Assembly (NCBI GenBank): GCA_021820525.1
Contig: JAKADM010000001.1
Coordinates: 248,001-312,000 of the forward strand
Origin: Thermoplasmata archaeon
GTDB taxonomy: Archaea; Thermoplasmatota; Thermoplasmata; Thermoplasmatales; Thermoplasmataceae
Direction of reading: 5' to 3'
Length of the DNA stretch: 64,000 bases
Shown piece after piece: positions 46,023-55,982 of this stretch (its first letter is position 1; each line of letters begins with the position of its first letter). A model generated the notes under the pieces. The model saw nothing but the letters and a program-made list of their open reading frames with translations, was not told the DNA's origin and searched no databases. A program made the translations under genes and the position numbers.

Positions 46023-46835
46023 GTGTCAATAGAATTAATCCAATATCTATTATCTGTGATTTCAGGTGTACTTGTAGGTTTTTCTCTGGGTCTAATAGGG
46101 GGAGGAGGTTCAATTCTTGCCATACCTCTCCTTCTTTATTTTGTGGGATATGATCACCCACATATAGCCATAGGGACAACAGCACTTGCTGTCGGAATAA
46201 ATTCATATCTTAACCTCATACCTCATGCCCTGAGGCATAATGTTATCCTGAAAAATGGCCTCTTCTTTACGATTCCAGGAATATTCGGTGTTCTTCTTGG
46301 TACAGAGCTTGGCCTGCTTACTCCTGGAAAGAGCCTTCTGTTCCTCTTTGGGATATTGATGATAGGCGTGGCCATCTTGATGATTGTCCGGCTCAATGGA
46401 AAAACAAGAAATAAAAATGCTCTGGAAGATAGAAAAGATAACCAAAAAATGGAAATAAATGTCCCAAAAATAATTTCCATTGGTGCAGTGGTGGGCTTTG
46501 CTTCCGGTTATTTCGGCATAGGAGGAGGTTTTTTAATCGTTCCAGGGCTTCTGTTTTCAAGCAATCTGCCCTTAATCCAGGCCATAGGCACCTCACTTAT
46601 GTCAGTAGGGACCTTTGGAGTTGTTACAGCCATAAGGTATGGAATTGCTGGGAAATTAAATATCCTTATATCCGTACTTTTTGTGCTTGGTGGGATCAGT
46701 GGAGGTTGGATTGGAGCTAAAATATCAAGCCAGATGCCAAGAAGAACACTGACATATGTGTTTTCCGGGATAATAATCGCAGTCGCCATATATGTGATGA
46801 TCCTGAATGCAAATTACTTTTTCAGTTCCCTTTAA
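46023..46835 (+). CDS. TauE/SafE-family membrane protein
   Basis: 270 residues, eight hydrophobic segments in two repeated halves. GLIGGGGSILAIPLLLYFVGYDHPHIAIGTTALAVG in the first half and GFASGYFGIGGGFLIVPGLLFSSNLPLIQAIGTSL in the second are the two family repeats. It probably exports a sulfur-containing anion (sulfite, sulfoacetate) or takes it up. Starts at GTG 46023. Confidence 0.85.
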   Translation: MSIELIQYLLSVISGVLVGFSLGLIGGGGSILAIPLLLYFVGYDHPHIAIGTTALAVGINSYLNLIPHALRHNVILKNGLFFTIPGIFGVLLGTELGLLTPGKSLLFLFGILMIGVAILMIVRLNGKTRNKNALEDRKDNQKMEINVPKIISIGAVVGFASGYFGIGGGFLIVPGLLFSSNLPLIQAIGTSLMSVGTFGVVTAIRYGIAGKLNILISVLFVLGGISGGWIGAKISSQMPRRTLTYVFSGIIIAVAIYVMILNANYFFSSL

Positions 46836-46927
46836 GCACAATAAATTTTTCAAATATTTTTTTCTCATTCCCGGGAATCCAGATATGTAATGATAAACCT
46901 TATTATATGTAATAACAATCAAAACAA

Positions 46928-47344
46928 ATGAAATATGCAATAGACGGTGAATTTATAATAGTAAAGATGGAGGCAGAGGATGACCTTCTAGCCTCCATAG
47001 AGAAGGTCGCAAAGGAGACAGAAATTAAGGCTGGCTTTGTCATGTCAGGGATTGGAGGTGTGAAGAACCTGGAGATTGGTTCGCTGAAAGGAAAGACCCA
47101 TGTGAGGGAGAGAATAGATGAGGTTCAGGAAATAGTTTCCCTTTCCGGTTCCATATCTGAGGATGACCCCGTATTGCACATTCATATTTCAGTGGCCGGA
47201 ATTTCCCATCATGCCTTTGGCGGTCATCTCTTTATGGGAACTGTTTACCCCTTCGCAGAAATAGTGATTAAAAAGTTCCCCAATATCAAAATGAAGAGGA
47301 AGTTGAATGAGAACAGCTCCTTTAAGGAGCTGGAATTTTCATAA
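46928..47344 (+). CDS. PPC/DUF296-domain protein
   Basis: 138 residues. VMSGIGGVKNLEIG and LHIHISVAGISHHAFGGHLF are characteristic of the PPC domain; the His-rich motif (H-x-H and GGH) may bind zinc. Family members in plants bind DNA; in archaea and bacteria the role is unclear. TTATTATATG lies about 25 bases before the ATG. It meets the dehydrogenase gene (2-base gap) convergently. Confidence 0.85.
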   Translation: MKYAIDGEFIIVKMEAEDDLLASIEKVAKETEIKAGFVMSGIGGVKNLEIGSLKGKTHVRERIDEVQEIVSLSGSISEDDPVLHIHISVAGISHHAFGGHLFMGTVYPFAEIVIKKFPNIKMKRKLNENSSFKELEFS

Positions 47345-47346
47345 AA

Positions 47347-48396
47347 TTACTCATCATTTATAATTGACAGGATAAGTTCCCTGTGCCATTCTTTCTTTTC
47401 CCTTAATTTCGAAAGTATATAATCCACATCCTTCTGTCCCACATTATAATCCTTCAGGCTCCTCTTCAGACCCAGGGAATTGATGAACGACCTTACAAGA
47501 AAGGCTGCATTTTCAGGGTCCTCCTTTTGAGGATTATTTCCGGTGATTGTTGCAGCAATCATGCTCATCTCCTCTGGGTACATCTTCGCATAATATTCCA
47601 TAACCTTTGGAAGTGTTATGCACGATGTTATGCCATGGGGAATCTCAAATTTTGCCCCAAGAACCTTTCCAAGATTATGGCTCACACCCATAGGTGAATC
47701 ATAAACCTGGAAGTAGGAATACCAGGAAGCAATTTGACACCTGAGCCTTGATTCAAGATCGCTGGATGAAAGGTTGTTGAAAAGAATCCTTATGGCCTCA
47801 AGTGCAGCAGTCCTTGAAATATCCAATATGTTTGGCTGTATGATTGTTTCCACTGCGTGATCAAGCGATCTTATACCGGTGGATCGCCACAGAACGTCGG
47901 GAGTTTCTCTTGTAAATTCAGGATCGAGAATGACCATATTTGGAGTTATTCTCTTATCTCTTATGCCCTCCTTCTCTCCCCCTATGGTGTATCCTGCAAT
48001 ATGGGAAAATTCTGAGGCCGATAGGGTGGTAGGAATGGCTATGTGCAATATATTCAGATCATAATAGTATTTTATAACCTTGGCCGCGTCGGTAACGCTT
48101 CCTCCCCCAATAGATATGATGCCGTTGCATCCCCTGTTCCTGTAAAGTTCAGTTGCGTGTTCAATTTCTTCCATTGGGGAATGCTGTGTAATCTGGTTCA
48201 TTATGGCATATTCAACCCCCAGTGTATTAATGAATGCATTGAACGATTTTGTTTCGGAAACTGATTTGCTTGTTAATATGAGCACATTCCTTATCTTATG
48301 CTGGCTCAATATGGAGTTGATCTTTGATGACGCATTCTGTCCGTACAGGATTTTATCTATGGGAAGATAGTTAAATTCTTCAATCAAGAGTACCAC
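47347..48396 (-). CDS. maleylacetate reductase-like iron-containing dehydrogenase
   Basis: 349 residues of the Fe-dependent alcohol dehydrogenase superfamily. GGGSVTDAAKVIKYY binds NAD(P); metal-binding His occur in RSLDHAVETI and SHNLGKVLGAKFEIPHG. IPTTLSASEF, then ILDPEFTRETP and STGIRSLDHAVE are close to maleylacetate reductase. The gene overlaps the homogentisate dioxygenase gene by 13 bases and is last in a four-gene aromatic operon. It might reduce the ring-cleavage product; that is inference. A GldA-type role is possible but its TLSASEF block argues for MAR. Confidence 0.75.
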   Translation of the reverse strand: MVLLIEEFNYLPIDKILYGQNASSKINSILSQHKIRNVLILTSKSVSETKSFNAFINTLGVEYAIMNQITQHSPMEEIEHATELYRNRGCNGIISIGGGSVTDAAKVIKYYYDLNILHIAIPTTLSASEFSHIAGYTIGGEKEGIRDKRITPNMVILDPEFTRETPDVLWRSTGIRSLDHAVETIIQPNILDISRTAALEAIRILFNNLSSSDLESRLRCQIASWYSYFQVYDSPMGVSHNLGKVLGAKFEIPHGITSCITLPKVMEYYAKMYPEEMSMIAATITGNNPQKEDPENAAFLVRSFINSLGLKRSLKDYNVGQKDVDYILSKLREKKEWHRELILSIINDE

Positions 48397-49526
48397 GACT
48401 TCATATAGTTTTTATCATCAATAATCTTTCCCACATCTGTAAGAAGCAATGGGTCATAGGTTTCAATCATCACTGCAACCTCATCTGTGCTGTCCTTTCC
48501 GATGGAAGATTCCACAGCTCCGGGCTGGGGTCCATGGGTTAAGCCCCTCACATGCAATGTCACCGATCCTGGTTCAATACCTTTCCTGCTCATGAAATTT
48601 CCTGAAGAATAAAATAGGAACTCATCCACGTCTATATTGTTGTGGTAATAGGATATGGGTATGCTCCTTGGATGGAAATCAAAAAGCCTTGGGAGAAAGG
48701 TTGCAACCATCATGGATTTGGATGAAAATGTTTCATGGACAGGTGGTGGCTGGTGAAGCTTTCCCACAATTGGAGCCATTGATTTTACATTTATGGCAAA
48801 TGGGAAAAGGTAGCCATCCCACCCAACCACATCCATTGGACTTCTATCAAACTCCTCAACCACATACCTGTCTGAATATTCCACATAAAGATTGAACTTC
48901 CCTTCCGATATATGGGGCTTTCCAAGAATTGGGTGGCGGATGTCCCTTGTATAATAGGGCGTGCCCTCTTTGAGCTGGCCATATCTGTTTATGTACCTGT
49001 CTGGTATTTTGAGATCATCCATTGTATTTAAAATCAGGAAATATGAATCCTTTGTGTATTCCATTTTGAACATCAGGCCTTTTGGAACATAGACATAGTC
49101 GCCCTGTCTGAATTCCAGTTCCCCTATTGGGCATATCAATTTGCCTTCCCCTACATGGACAAAAAACAGCATTTCGTAAAGAGCGTTTCTGTAAAAATCT
49201 TGATTTGTCTTTTCTGGCCTGAAAATCTGTATCTGCACTCTACTGTTTGCAAGTATGGTTTTTCTACCATCGATCAGATCGCCATATGGTTCCAGATTTT
49301 GAGTTTTCAAATGGCGATGTATTGACGGTTCGTCCAACAATCTGTATCCCTGCTTCTGTTCTGTCCTGTAACCCCTTATCCTGGTGGGTTCATTGAGATG
49401 ATATATTAACGAATATACCCCCTCAAAGCTGTCCTCCCCAAAAAGCTCCTCCCTTCTTAAATTTTCCTTACTGTCATAGGTATGCCTGCTCTCAGGCACC
49501 TCTCCCTGCTTAACATAAAACACCAT
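48384..49526 (-). CDS. hmgA: homogentisate 1,2-dioxygenase
   Basis: Opens homogentisate to maleylacetoacetate with Fe(II) and oxygen. 380 residues, somewhat shorter than bacterial forms (about 430). The iron-binding block YYHNNIDVDEFLFYSSGNF (His and Glu near 285-296) and the His in LTHGPQPG (near 331) are present, with PPPVHETF before them. It follows the FAH gene by one base, with SD-like GGTGAT before its ATG, and overlaps the dehydrogenase gene downstream. Placement between HPPD/FAH and MAR strongly supports the call. Confidence 0.92.
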   Translation of the reverse strand: MVFYVKQGEVPESRHTYDSKENLRREELFGEDSFEGVYSLIYHLNEPTRIRGYRTEQKQGYRLLDEPSIHRHLKTQNLEPYGDLIDGRKTILANSRVQIQIFRPEKTNQDFYRNALYEMLFFVHVGEGKLICPIGELEFRQGDYVYVPKGLMFKMEYTKDSYFLILNTMDDLKIPDRYINRYGQLKEGTPYYTRDIRHPILGKPHISEGKFNLYVEYSDRYVVEEFDRSPMDVVGWDGYLFPFAINVKSMAPIVGKLHQPPPVHETFSSKSMMVATFLPRLFDFHPRSIPISYYHNNIDVDEFLFYSSGNFMSRKGIEPGSVTLHVRGLTHGPQPGAVESSIGKDSTDEVAVMIETYDPLLLTDVGKIIDDKNYMKSWYS

Positions 49527-49527
49527 A

Positions 49528-50382
49528 TCATATCACCCTGTTTTCCAATACACCAATGGACTCTGATTCTATTCTCACCAGATCTCCTTTTTTAATCCAG
49601 TCCTGATCACCATTATTCCTTTCGAACTTGCACCCACCAGGAAATGTTCCCGTCATGATTACATCTCCCCTTCTTAAATTTGATTCCATAGATGCATGGG
49701 AGATCAGTTCTGCAATTGACCAGTATATCTGGTTAAGGTTAGAATCTGAAAAGGGCTGACCATTAATGTATGATCTGACCCTTATGTTAAAAGATTTCCC
49801 ATCATAAAAATTCATTATCTCTTCAATGGGTGTAATATAAGGACCCATGCTCGTTGCAAAATCCTTTGATTTCGATGGCCCAAGATTCAGCTTTGATTCA
49901 GTGATCCATATATCCCTGGCACTCCAGTCATTCATTATGGTGACACCTGCAATGAACTCCAGTGCATCTTCCTTTCTTATATTCCTCCCGTTCTTACCAA
50001 TTATGAAACCAAGTTCAACCTCCAGATCCATTCTTCTGGTAAAGGATGGATAGGGTACATCCATCTTTGAACCGTAAAGGCTGGAATTGCTGGTATAGTA
50101 GTATACCGGAATTTCATACCATTCCTTAAGCATCTCCAGGCCCCTGGTTTTTCTGGAATTTTTTGCATGCTCCTCAAAGGCATAGAAGTCACGTATCTGT
50201 CCCGGTGAGTCGAGAGGTGGCATGAAAAATTCCGGATCTCCCAGCCGATCCATGCCTCCATTATCCTTTAGATTGAGGAGTTCTATGGTATCCTCCTTTC
50301 TGTCAGATGCGTCGAAGAAATTATTTCCATCGTAAATGAATTTTTTAACTTTTCCCTCGAATGAAGCTATGCCTGCCTTCAT
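49528..50382 (-). CDS. fumarylacetoacetate hydrolase (FAH) family protein
   Basis: 284 residues. The FAH-fold acidic core LEVELGFIIGKNG (Glu), then MNDWSARDIWITESKLNLGPSKSKDFATSMGP and GDVIMTGTFPGG are all characteristic. It is expected to split fumarylacetoacetate or a related 3,5-diketo acid. It directly abuts the HPPD stop (TAAATG) and precedes hmgA by one base. The exact substrate in this operon (maleyl-, fumaryl- or succinylacetoacetate) is open. Confidence 0.9.
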   Translation of the reverse strand: MKAGIASFEGKVKKFIYDGNNFFDASDRKEDTIELLNLKDNGGMDRLGDPEFFMPPLDSPGQIRDFYAFEEHAKNSRKTRGLEMLKEWYEIPVYYYTSNSSLYGSKMDVPYPSFTRRMDLEVELGFIIGKNGRNIRKEDALEFIAGVTIMNDWSARDIWITESKLNLGPSKSKDFATSMGPYITPIEEIMNFYDGKSFNIRVRSYINGQPFSDSNLNQIYWSIAELISHASMESNLRRGDVIMTGTFPGGCKFERNNGDQDWIKKGDLVRIESESIGVLENRVI

Positions 50383-51468
50383 TTACAGATTTCCCCTTCT
50401 TGCCTGATCTCTCTCTATGGACTCAAAAAGTGCCTTAAAGTTCCCCTTTCCAAAGGATGTTGCCCCCTTTCTCTGAATTATCTCATAGAAGAAGGTTGGC
50501 CTGTCACCTGTTGGTTTTGTAAATATTTGCAGCAAATAACCGTCGTCATCCCTGTCCACAAGAATGTTATATTTTTTCAATTCGTTGAAATCCTCATCGA
50601 TTTTTCCTACCCTCTCTGCAAGATTGACATAGTAGCTTTCCGGTGTTGACTGAAACTCGATCCCCATTGCCTTCATCTGCTTTACAGTGCTTATAATATC
50701 ATCTGTGTGAAGGGCAATGTGCTGTACCCCAGGCATATGATAATAATCAAGATATTCCTGAATCTGTGATTTCTTCTTTCCCTTTGCCGGTTCATTTATG
50801 GGAAAAACGATCTTTCTGTTGTTATATTGCACCACCTTTGACCTCAATGCTGTATATTCTGTACTGATATCCTTATCGTCAAAGCTTATCAAAGGTTCAA
50901 AACCCATTCCGTCCACATAATAGTTTACCCAGCTATCCATCTTATTCTCTTCCACGTTTCCCACAATGTGGTCAAATCTCCTGATGCCCGCATCCTTCTG
51001 GGTTTCATCATCAACCTTTACAAACCCTGGCAGATATTCTCCATCATATTCCCCAGTGTCAATTAAAGAATGTATGGTTTCCCCATATGTATATGCGGTT
51101 GATCTATATATTGATCCATTGTCGGTCTTAATCCTTTGAGGTTCGTCAACCCTCACAATCTTTCTTTCCCTAAATTCTGATATGGTTTCGTTCAGGTCAT
51201 TAACCTTTATGGATATGTCCTTCACGCCGTCGCCGTGAAGTTTAACGTGTTCTGCAATGAGTGAATCAGGCATTAAGGAGTTTGTAACCATCACTCTAAC
51301 CTTCCCCTGTTCAAGCAGGTAGGATACCCTGTCCCTCACACCAGTCTCAGGCCCTGCGTAAGCCAGAACCTTAAAACCCAATCCGAATTTATGGTAATAG
51401 GCCCATTGCCTGGCTGATCCGACATAAAATTCCACATAGTCTACCTTTTCCAAAGCCTTGGCACTCAT
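50383..51468 (-). CDS. hpd: 4-hydroxyphenylpyruvate dioxygenase
   Basis: Converts 4-hydroxyphenylpyruvate to homogentisate. 361 residues of two VOC folds. Iron ligands are the His of FDHIVGNV (about 165), the His of GVQHIALHTDD (about 246) and the Glu of FFYEIIQRKG (about 329); the C-terminal FEIIQRKG-GNFKALFESIERDQ pattern is diagnostic. First gene of the operon; a TATA-like GATAATAT lies at 51490-51499, about 27 bases before ATG 51468. Confidence 0.95.
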   Translation of the reverse strand: MSAKALEKVDYVEFYVGSARQWAYYHKFGLGFKVLAYAGPETGVRDRVSYLLEQGKVRVMVTNSLMPDSLIAEHVKLHGDGVKDISIKVNDLNETISEFRERKIVRVDEPQRIKTDNGSIYRSTAYTYGETIHSLIDTGEYDGEYLPGFVKVDDETQKDAGIRRFDHIVGNVEENKMDSWVNYYVDGMGFEPLISFDDKDISTEYTALRSKVVQYNNRKIVFPINEPAKGKKKSQIQEYLDYYHMPGVQHIALHTDDIISTVKQMKAMGIEFQSTPESYYVNLAERVGKIDEDFNELKKYNILVDRDDDGYLLQIFTKPTGDRPTFFYEIIQRKGATSFGKGNFKALFESIERDQARRGNL

Positions 51469-51489
51469 AATTAATAATGACTAAAACAG

Positions 51490-51499
51490 TATATTATCA
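51490..51499 (-). promoter_or_regulatory. promoter of the homogentisate operon
   Basis: On the minus strand ATGATAATAT is about 27 bases before the HPPD ATG, the spacing of a leaderless archaeal TATA box. No other box is nearer. Confidence 0.45.
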
Positions 51500-51733
51500 T
51501 TTCCATACCTCATATGGGAATAAATCAGTATGTTACTGAATGGCAGAGTGGGTTATTAAAAAAAATTTTTTTTCGAATATAATTAATCTTTTTTTATGAT
51601 GTTTAAGGGATGTCCACAATGAAAATCTTCTCCTTAATGCATTCATTATACTGAAGAGTTGTAATTTTACCAACGTGGATCAAAGCTTCTTAAACCGAAA
51701 GAGATTTTAGTTAGATGGCATTATAAGTCCGTT

Positions 51734-52186
51734 ATGAAAGATGTATATAAACAGGATAGGGGTGTTACTCCCATAATTGCAACTATCCTCCTGATTGGAA
51801 TTACTGTAATCCTTGCAGCAACACTCATAGCCATCCTTTCAACATTCAACAATTCATCACACATACACAACCTTGATTCCCAGGAATATCTTTCAGGGCC
51901 TTACAATAGTACGGGTGCCAATACATATTATCTCAATGTTACAAGTACCAGCCAGCTTGTTCCCCTTGGGCAGGTAAATGTAGAAATATTTAACGGATCG
52001 ACCCTGGTTTATTCAGGGAATCTTCTTAACAAATCTTCAAAAGGCATAACCATAACTGATACAGTTTCAGATCAACTGTCTGCAGGTAATTCCATAATTA
52101 TAGAAATGAGTGGAAAACAAAATAAAATTACAAGCATGACCCTTATCTATGCATCTACCGTTTTTGCAACAGTAACCCCAACATAA
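51734..52186 (+). CDS. archaeal type IV pilin-like protein
   Basis: 150 residues, class III signal: KQDRGVTPIIA, then hydrophobic ILLIGITVILAATLIAIL (residues about 15-37) with DUF1628-like features; the rest is beta-rich with N-x-S/T sequons. It is the size of a usual pilin. Stands alone between the aromatic operon and the YyaL gene. The prepilin peptidase and ATPase must be elsewhere. Confidence 0.75.
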   Translation: MKDVYKQDRGVTPIIATILLIGITVILAATLIAILSTFNNSSHIHNLDSQEYLSGPYNSTGANTYYLNVTSTSQLVPLGQVNVEIFNGSTLVYSGNLLNKSSKGITITDTVSDQLSAGNSIIIEMSGKQNKITSMTLIYASTVFATVTPT

Positions 52187-52190
52187 AAAA

Positions 52191-54197
52191 TTAATTTTTT
52201 GTTTCTTTCAATAACCTCTCTGCAAGTTCTTCAAATTGGACATTCTCCATGAGACAGGATTTGCTGTTGCACAATGAATATTTACCCTTTTCTGAGCCTT
52301 CTTTTATAAATATTATGCTGCCCCTGTATCCCATTTTTCTTAAAGCATTCCTGAATACTCTGGCCTTTTCTCCATCCATATCCTCTCCCTTTATGGAAAA
52401 GGTATTTTCCTCCATAAGGTAATTCTCTGTCCTGAATGTGAAATATGCAGGATATTCCCTCATGTTTTTCTGGCCCTCCTCTGTAGCCGGGACATTGAAT
52501 GGAAGAAATATGCCATAAAATTTCAATATGGACAGAACTCTTTCGTAGGCTGAAAATTGAGATGGGAAGGCAGAATCTTCCTGTGACTGTATATTTCCTG
52601 TGAACTTTGCAAAACCCTCCCTCTTCAATTGTTCCATTTCCCTGATTATGTTCTCATTAGCCTCATTCATAATTTGCTCAACTATTTTGGCATTTGAATT
52701 CTCAGGAAATACCATGGAATAGGCAAGAAGTCCCAGGGATATGAATACGTAGTCTGAGAGAAATCCATCGATCTTCCTGCCATTTTCGTATTTTAGGTGA
52801 AGAATTTTATTGGAATCCATGAGGTTTTCGGTAATATATTTGTAAAGAGATTTTATCTCGTCTCTGTAATCTTCCCGTCCTGTGGCCATATATGCTCGGG
52901 AAAGGGCATAAAGAAGGAAACCGTTAATATCAGCGCATATCTTCATGTCTGTTTGTGGATGTTTCCTTGCCATCCTTCTTTCCCTCAGTGTTTCAAGGGA
53001 ATCCTTTATATCACGGCTCAGCCAGAATAATCCATGTTCAATAAACTTGTCTGTGCTCTTTCTTCCATTGTCAAGATAGAGTATATTTCTTCCATTTGAC
53101 AATCCCCTTGGCTCTTCGATATAGTTCCCATCCTCAGATATGTTAAATCTTATGGCAAAGTTTTCATAATCTTCTCTCAGGATGTTCTTAAGTTCAACAG
53201 AACTCCATGTATAGAATTTTCCCTCAATGCCTTCGCTATCTGCATCTATTGCGGTATAAAAGGCACCATCCCCGGACTTCATATTTTCTCTCAAAAATGA
53301 GACAATTTCCATTATCATTTCATCATATACTTTCTTCCCTGTGACCTCAAAGAGAGAAGAAAGGCCATTTATGAAGGATGCCTGATCATAGAGCATTTTT
53401 TCAAAATGGGGAATCTTCCATCCTGTATCTGTTGCATATCTGTGAATTCCTTTCCCGACATGGTCGTAAATTCCACCCATTCTTATGGCAGCCACAGTCC
53501 TCTCACTCATTTCAAGAGCATCTTTATTCCCATATTTTTTGTAATAGCTTGCGAGGAATGATAGATTGTGAGGGGTTGGGAACTTTATACCTCTTCCAAA
53601 GCCCCCATATTCGGGATCATACATTCTTGATAACTGCCTGAATGCTGTTTCAACCGATTCCATACTGGCTCCCTGAATGGTCAGGAGTTTTTTTGAACTT
53701 CCACCCTTCTCGTTCTGCCTTGCTGTGGAAATTATATTTTGAGGATCATTCTTCCAGATATCCCCGATGCTCGTGATAAGCTCCACAAGGCCCATGTTTC
53801 CATTCCTGCTCTCCCTTGGGAGATAGGTAAATGCAAAGGCAGGCTTCAGTTCCGGTGTCAGGATTATATTGAGAGGCCATCCTGCTGACCCTGTTGTCCT
53901 CTGTGCAAAATCTATGAAATAAGAATCCACGTCAGGCCTCTCCTCCCTGTCTACCTTAATGCATACAAATATGGAATTCATCAGTTCTCCAACCTCAGGC
54001 ACACTGAAGCTTTCCCTCTCCATAACGTGGCACCAGTGGCATGTGGAATATCCCACACTTACAAATAACAGTTTATTTTCTTTCTTAGCTTTCTGAAAAG
54101 CCTCCTCACCCCATGGATACCAGTCAACTGGATTTGTAGAATGTTGCTGTAAATAGGGGCTCATTTCACCCTGAAGATGATTCAGTTTTGCACTCAA
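52191..54197 (-). CDS. YyaL/DUF255-type thioredoxin-fold protein
   Basis: 668 residues. The N-terminal thioredoxin-like domain has the CxxC pair C53/C56 in STCHWCHVM, followed by [18 protein letters not shown] and [24 protein letters not shown]; a six-hairpin/alpha-toroid part follows ([39 protein letters not shown]). Homologues (YyaL, human SPATA20) have unknown function. I use the TTG at 54197, because family proteins begin about 12 residues before SPYLxQH. It is divergent from the phosphatase gene. Confidence 0.92.
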   Translation of the reverse strand: MSAKLNHLQGEMSPYLQQHSTNPVDWYPWGEEAFQKAKKENKLLFVSVGYSTCHWCHVMERESFSVPEVGELMNSIFVCIKVDREERPDVDSYFIDFAQRTTGSAGWPLNIILTPELKPAFAFTYLPRESRNGNMGLVELITSIGDIWKNDPQNIISTARQNEKGGSSKKLLTIQGASMESVETAFRQLSRMYDPEYGGFGRGIKFPTPHNLSFLASYYKKYGNKDALEMSERTVAAIRMGGIYDHVGKGIHRYATDTGWKIPHFEKMLYDQASFINGLSSLFEVTGKKVYDEMIMEIVSFLRENMKSGDGAFYTAIDADSEGIEGKFYTWSSVELKNILREDYENFAIRFNISEDGNYIEEPRGLSNGRNILYLDNGRKSTDKFIEHGLFWLSRDIKDSLETLRERRMARKHPQTDMKICADINGFLLYALSRAYMATGREDYRDEIKSLYKYITENLMDSNKILHLKYENGRKIDGFLSDYVFISLGLLAYSMVFPENSNAKIVEQIMNEANENIIREMEQLKREGFAKFTGNIQSQEDSAFPSQFSAYERVLSILKFYGIFLPFNVPATEEGQKNMREYPAYFTFRTENYLMEENTFSIKGEDMDGEKARVFRNALRKMGYRGSIIFIKEGSEKGKYSLCNSKSCLMENVQFEELAERLLKETKN

Positions 54198-54251
54198 AAT
54201 ATCACAGTCTTAGATATACTCAATATTTATATTATTTTATTATCTCCAGTC

Positions 54252-54842
54252 GTGACAAAAACAGGTATATTTATAAGGCACGGAGAAAGCACCGCTAATT
54301 CAACAGGAGTTGTTTCCCATGATCTTGAGGGATATCCCCTGACAGAAAAGGGGCGAAAGCAGGCAAACCATACAGGCCAGGTACTTTCAGATATCAGGGA
54401 TAAAATAGATAATATTGTGGTGAGTCCCCTGCAGAGAACAATACAGACAGCTGAAGAGGTTATGCGGGGAATGGAGTATTCAGGAAAATACATCATAGAC
54501 AATGACCTTAGGGAGACTTTCCTTGGGCCATACAACAATGGACCGGTTTCGGCCCTTCCTAAAATCCATTCTTCCAAATATGGAATTGAACCTTTTGAGG
54601 AGAATGGGGAAAGGCTCTTCCGGTGCGCAATGAAATATGAGGGGCTTTCCATATTTGTTTCCCACAACCTTCCCATTAAGGCTCTGATCTGCAAATTAAT
54701 TAACTTGCATGAAGAGGATGCAGGAGGCATAGATATTAAAAATGCAAGCATGACAGTTATTGACTTTGATAATTTAAGGATCCTTTCCATCGGTTCTCTC
54801 AGAATCTCTGAGGATTTATTGAAGAGGCTTTCCTCCTATTGA
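54252..54842 (+). CDS. histidine phosphatase (second copy)
   Basis: Starts with VTKTGIFIRHGESTANSTG; the RHG is at the N-terminus, then SPLQRTIQTAE and ISHNLP-like FVSHNLPIKAL carry the second His. About 196 residues. I choose GTG 54252, since the frame upstream (from 54177) overlaps the YyaL start, and a TATA-like ATTTATATTATT lies at 54223-54234. It ends 27 bases into the convergent MFS gene. Confidence 0.75.
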   Translation: MTKTGIFIRHGESTANSTGVVSHDLEGYPLTEKGRKQANHTGQVLSDIRDKIDNIVVSPLQRTIQTAEEVMRGMEYSGKYIIDNDLRETFLGPYNNGPVSALPKIHSSKYGIEPFEENGERLFRCAMKYEGLSIFVSHNLPIKALICKLINLHEEDAGGIDIKNASMTVIDFDNLRILSIGSLRISEDLLKRLSSY

Positions 54843-55982
54843 TGCATATATAAATATCAAGGTTCCCGCCAGGCTTACCAAAAATCCACACATTCCAAGA
54901 ATTATGGCGGAATTTTGAGTTATGTCAGAGCCCCCTATTAAACCGCCTATTAATGAACCTGAGGCATTTCCCATGAACTGAAGGGCATAAAAAAATCCTA
55001 TGTTTGAACCATAGGATTGCTTCCTTATTGCCCTGGTCAGTTCTGGAACCGTAGATATTTCATACAGTGAGAAACCGACAAAGAAAGGTATTAAGAATAG
55101 GGAAATAACCGGAAAGGGTAACTTTAGTGCGATTCCTGCAAATGTAATAACCATGCCTGCAGTTATGCTCAGAGACGATGATTTTAAAAAGTTTATTTTT
55201 CTCTTTCTGCCGTAAACTTCCGAAACATAGATGGCTATTATCCCCGATAATAACACAGGGATTATGAGTATTATTCCATAATCCAGAATCCCAAAGTTCA
55301 CGCCTGCGTAGATCTGTATTGTATAAATTACCAGAAAACTTGCAATGCTGAATAAAAATGAGCCTAAAGATATGACTAAAGTGTTTCTTGAAATGTTTAT
55401 CTTTTCAAGAAACGATGCTCTCCTTTCTTCCTTAAATCTGCTTATCATTGCAATGGCCAGGATTGCCATTATGGAAGATAAGAGGAATATATTCCTGATA
55501 TGGATTGCATATCCAAGAAGGGGAGAAAAGGCTGTACCAGAAAGAAAGGCGATCCCGATTCCACTTCCCACTATGGCCATGGCTGTATTTTTTCTTTCCG
55601 GGGGTACGATTTCCTGAGAAAGGGCTGTAACAGGTGAACTTACGGCCCCAAGACCAGCTATAAACCTGCTGAATATGAGTTCGTAAATATTTGTTGAAAA
55701 AAAACTCATAAGATTTCCAATAAAGAATATGGATAATCCGATTCTGATAGTGTTTATTCTTCCTATCCTGTCAGACAACCTTCCAGAAGGAATTTGCATT
55801 ATGGCCATGGATATTTCATAGGCCGCAATTGCCATTCCTATCAGGAACCCTGAGGATGTAAATTTGGAGGCGTATATGGCCAGCACCGGAATCACAAAGA
55901 AAACGCCGCTCAGCCTCAGAAACTGTATGGCTGATAAAATAGTTAATTTTGTGAATATATCCCTATCTAAGGTTCTTCTCAT
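54816..55982 (-). CDS. MFS transporter
   Basis: 388 residues and about twelve helices. The MFS loop 2-3 motif occurs as GRLSDRIGRINTIRIG (near residue 63). FIPFFVGFSLYEISTVPELTRAIRKQ is a C-half helix end. It belongs to the drug/sugar efflux type by eye; substrate unknown. Its start overlaps the end of the GAF-type fRMsr gene by 20 bases, so they share a transcript. Confidence 0.88.
   Translation of the reverse strand: MRRTLDRDIFTKLTILSAIQFLRLSGVFFVIPVLAIYASKFTSSGFLIGMAIAAYEISMAIMQIPSGRLSDRIGRINTIRIGLSIFFIGNLMSFFSTNIYELIFSRFIAGLGAVSSPVTALSQEIVPPERKNTAMAIVGSGIGIAFLSGTAFSPLLGYAIHIRNIFLLSSIMAILAIAMISRFKEERRASFLEKINISRNTLVISLGSFLFSIASFLVIYTIQIYAGVNFGILDYGIILIIPVLLSGIIAIYVSEVYGRKRKINFLKSSSLSITAGMVITFAGIALKLPFPVISLFLIPFFVGFSLYEISTVPELTRAIRKQSYGSNIGFFYALQFMGNASGSLIGGLIGGSDITQNSAIILGMCGFLVSLAGTLIFIYASIGGKPLQ

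Noticed and set aside
51596-51654. Possible C/D box sRNA (ATGATG... CTGA) before the pilin gene
   Set aside because: Box C is imperfect, no D'/C' pair or terminal stem is clear; such pairs are common by chance in AT-rich DNA.
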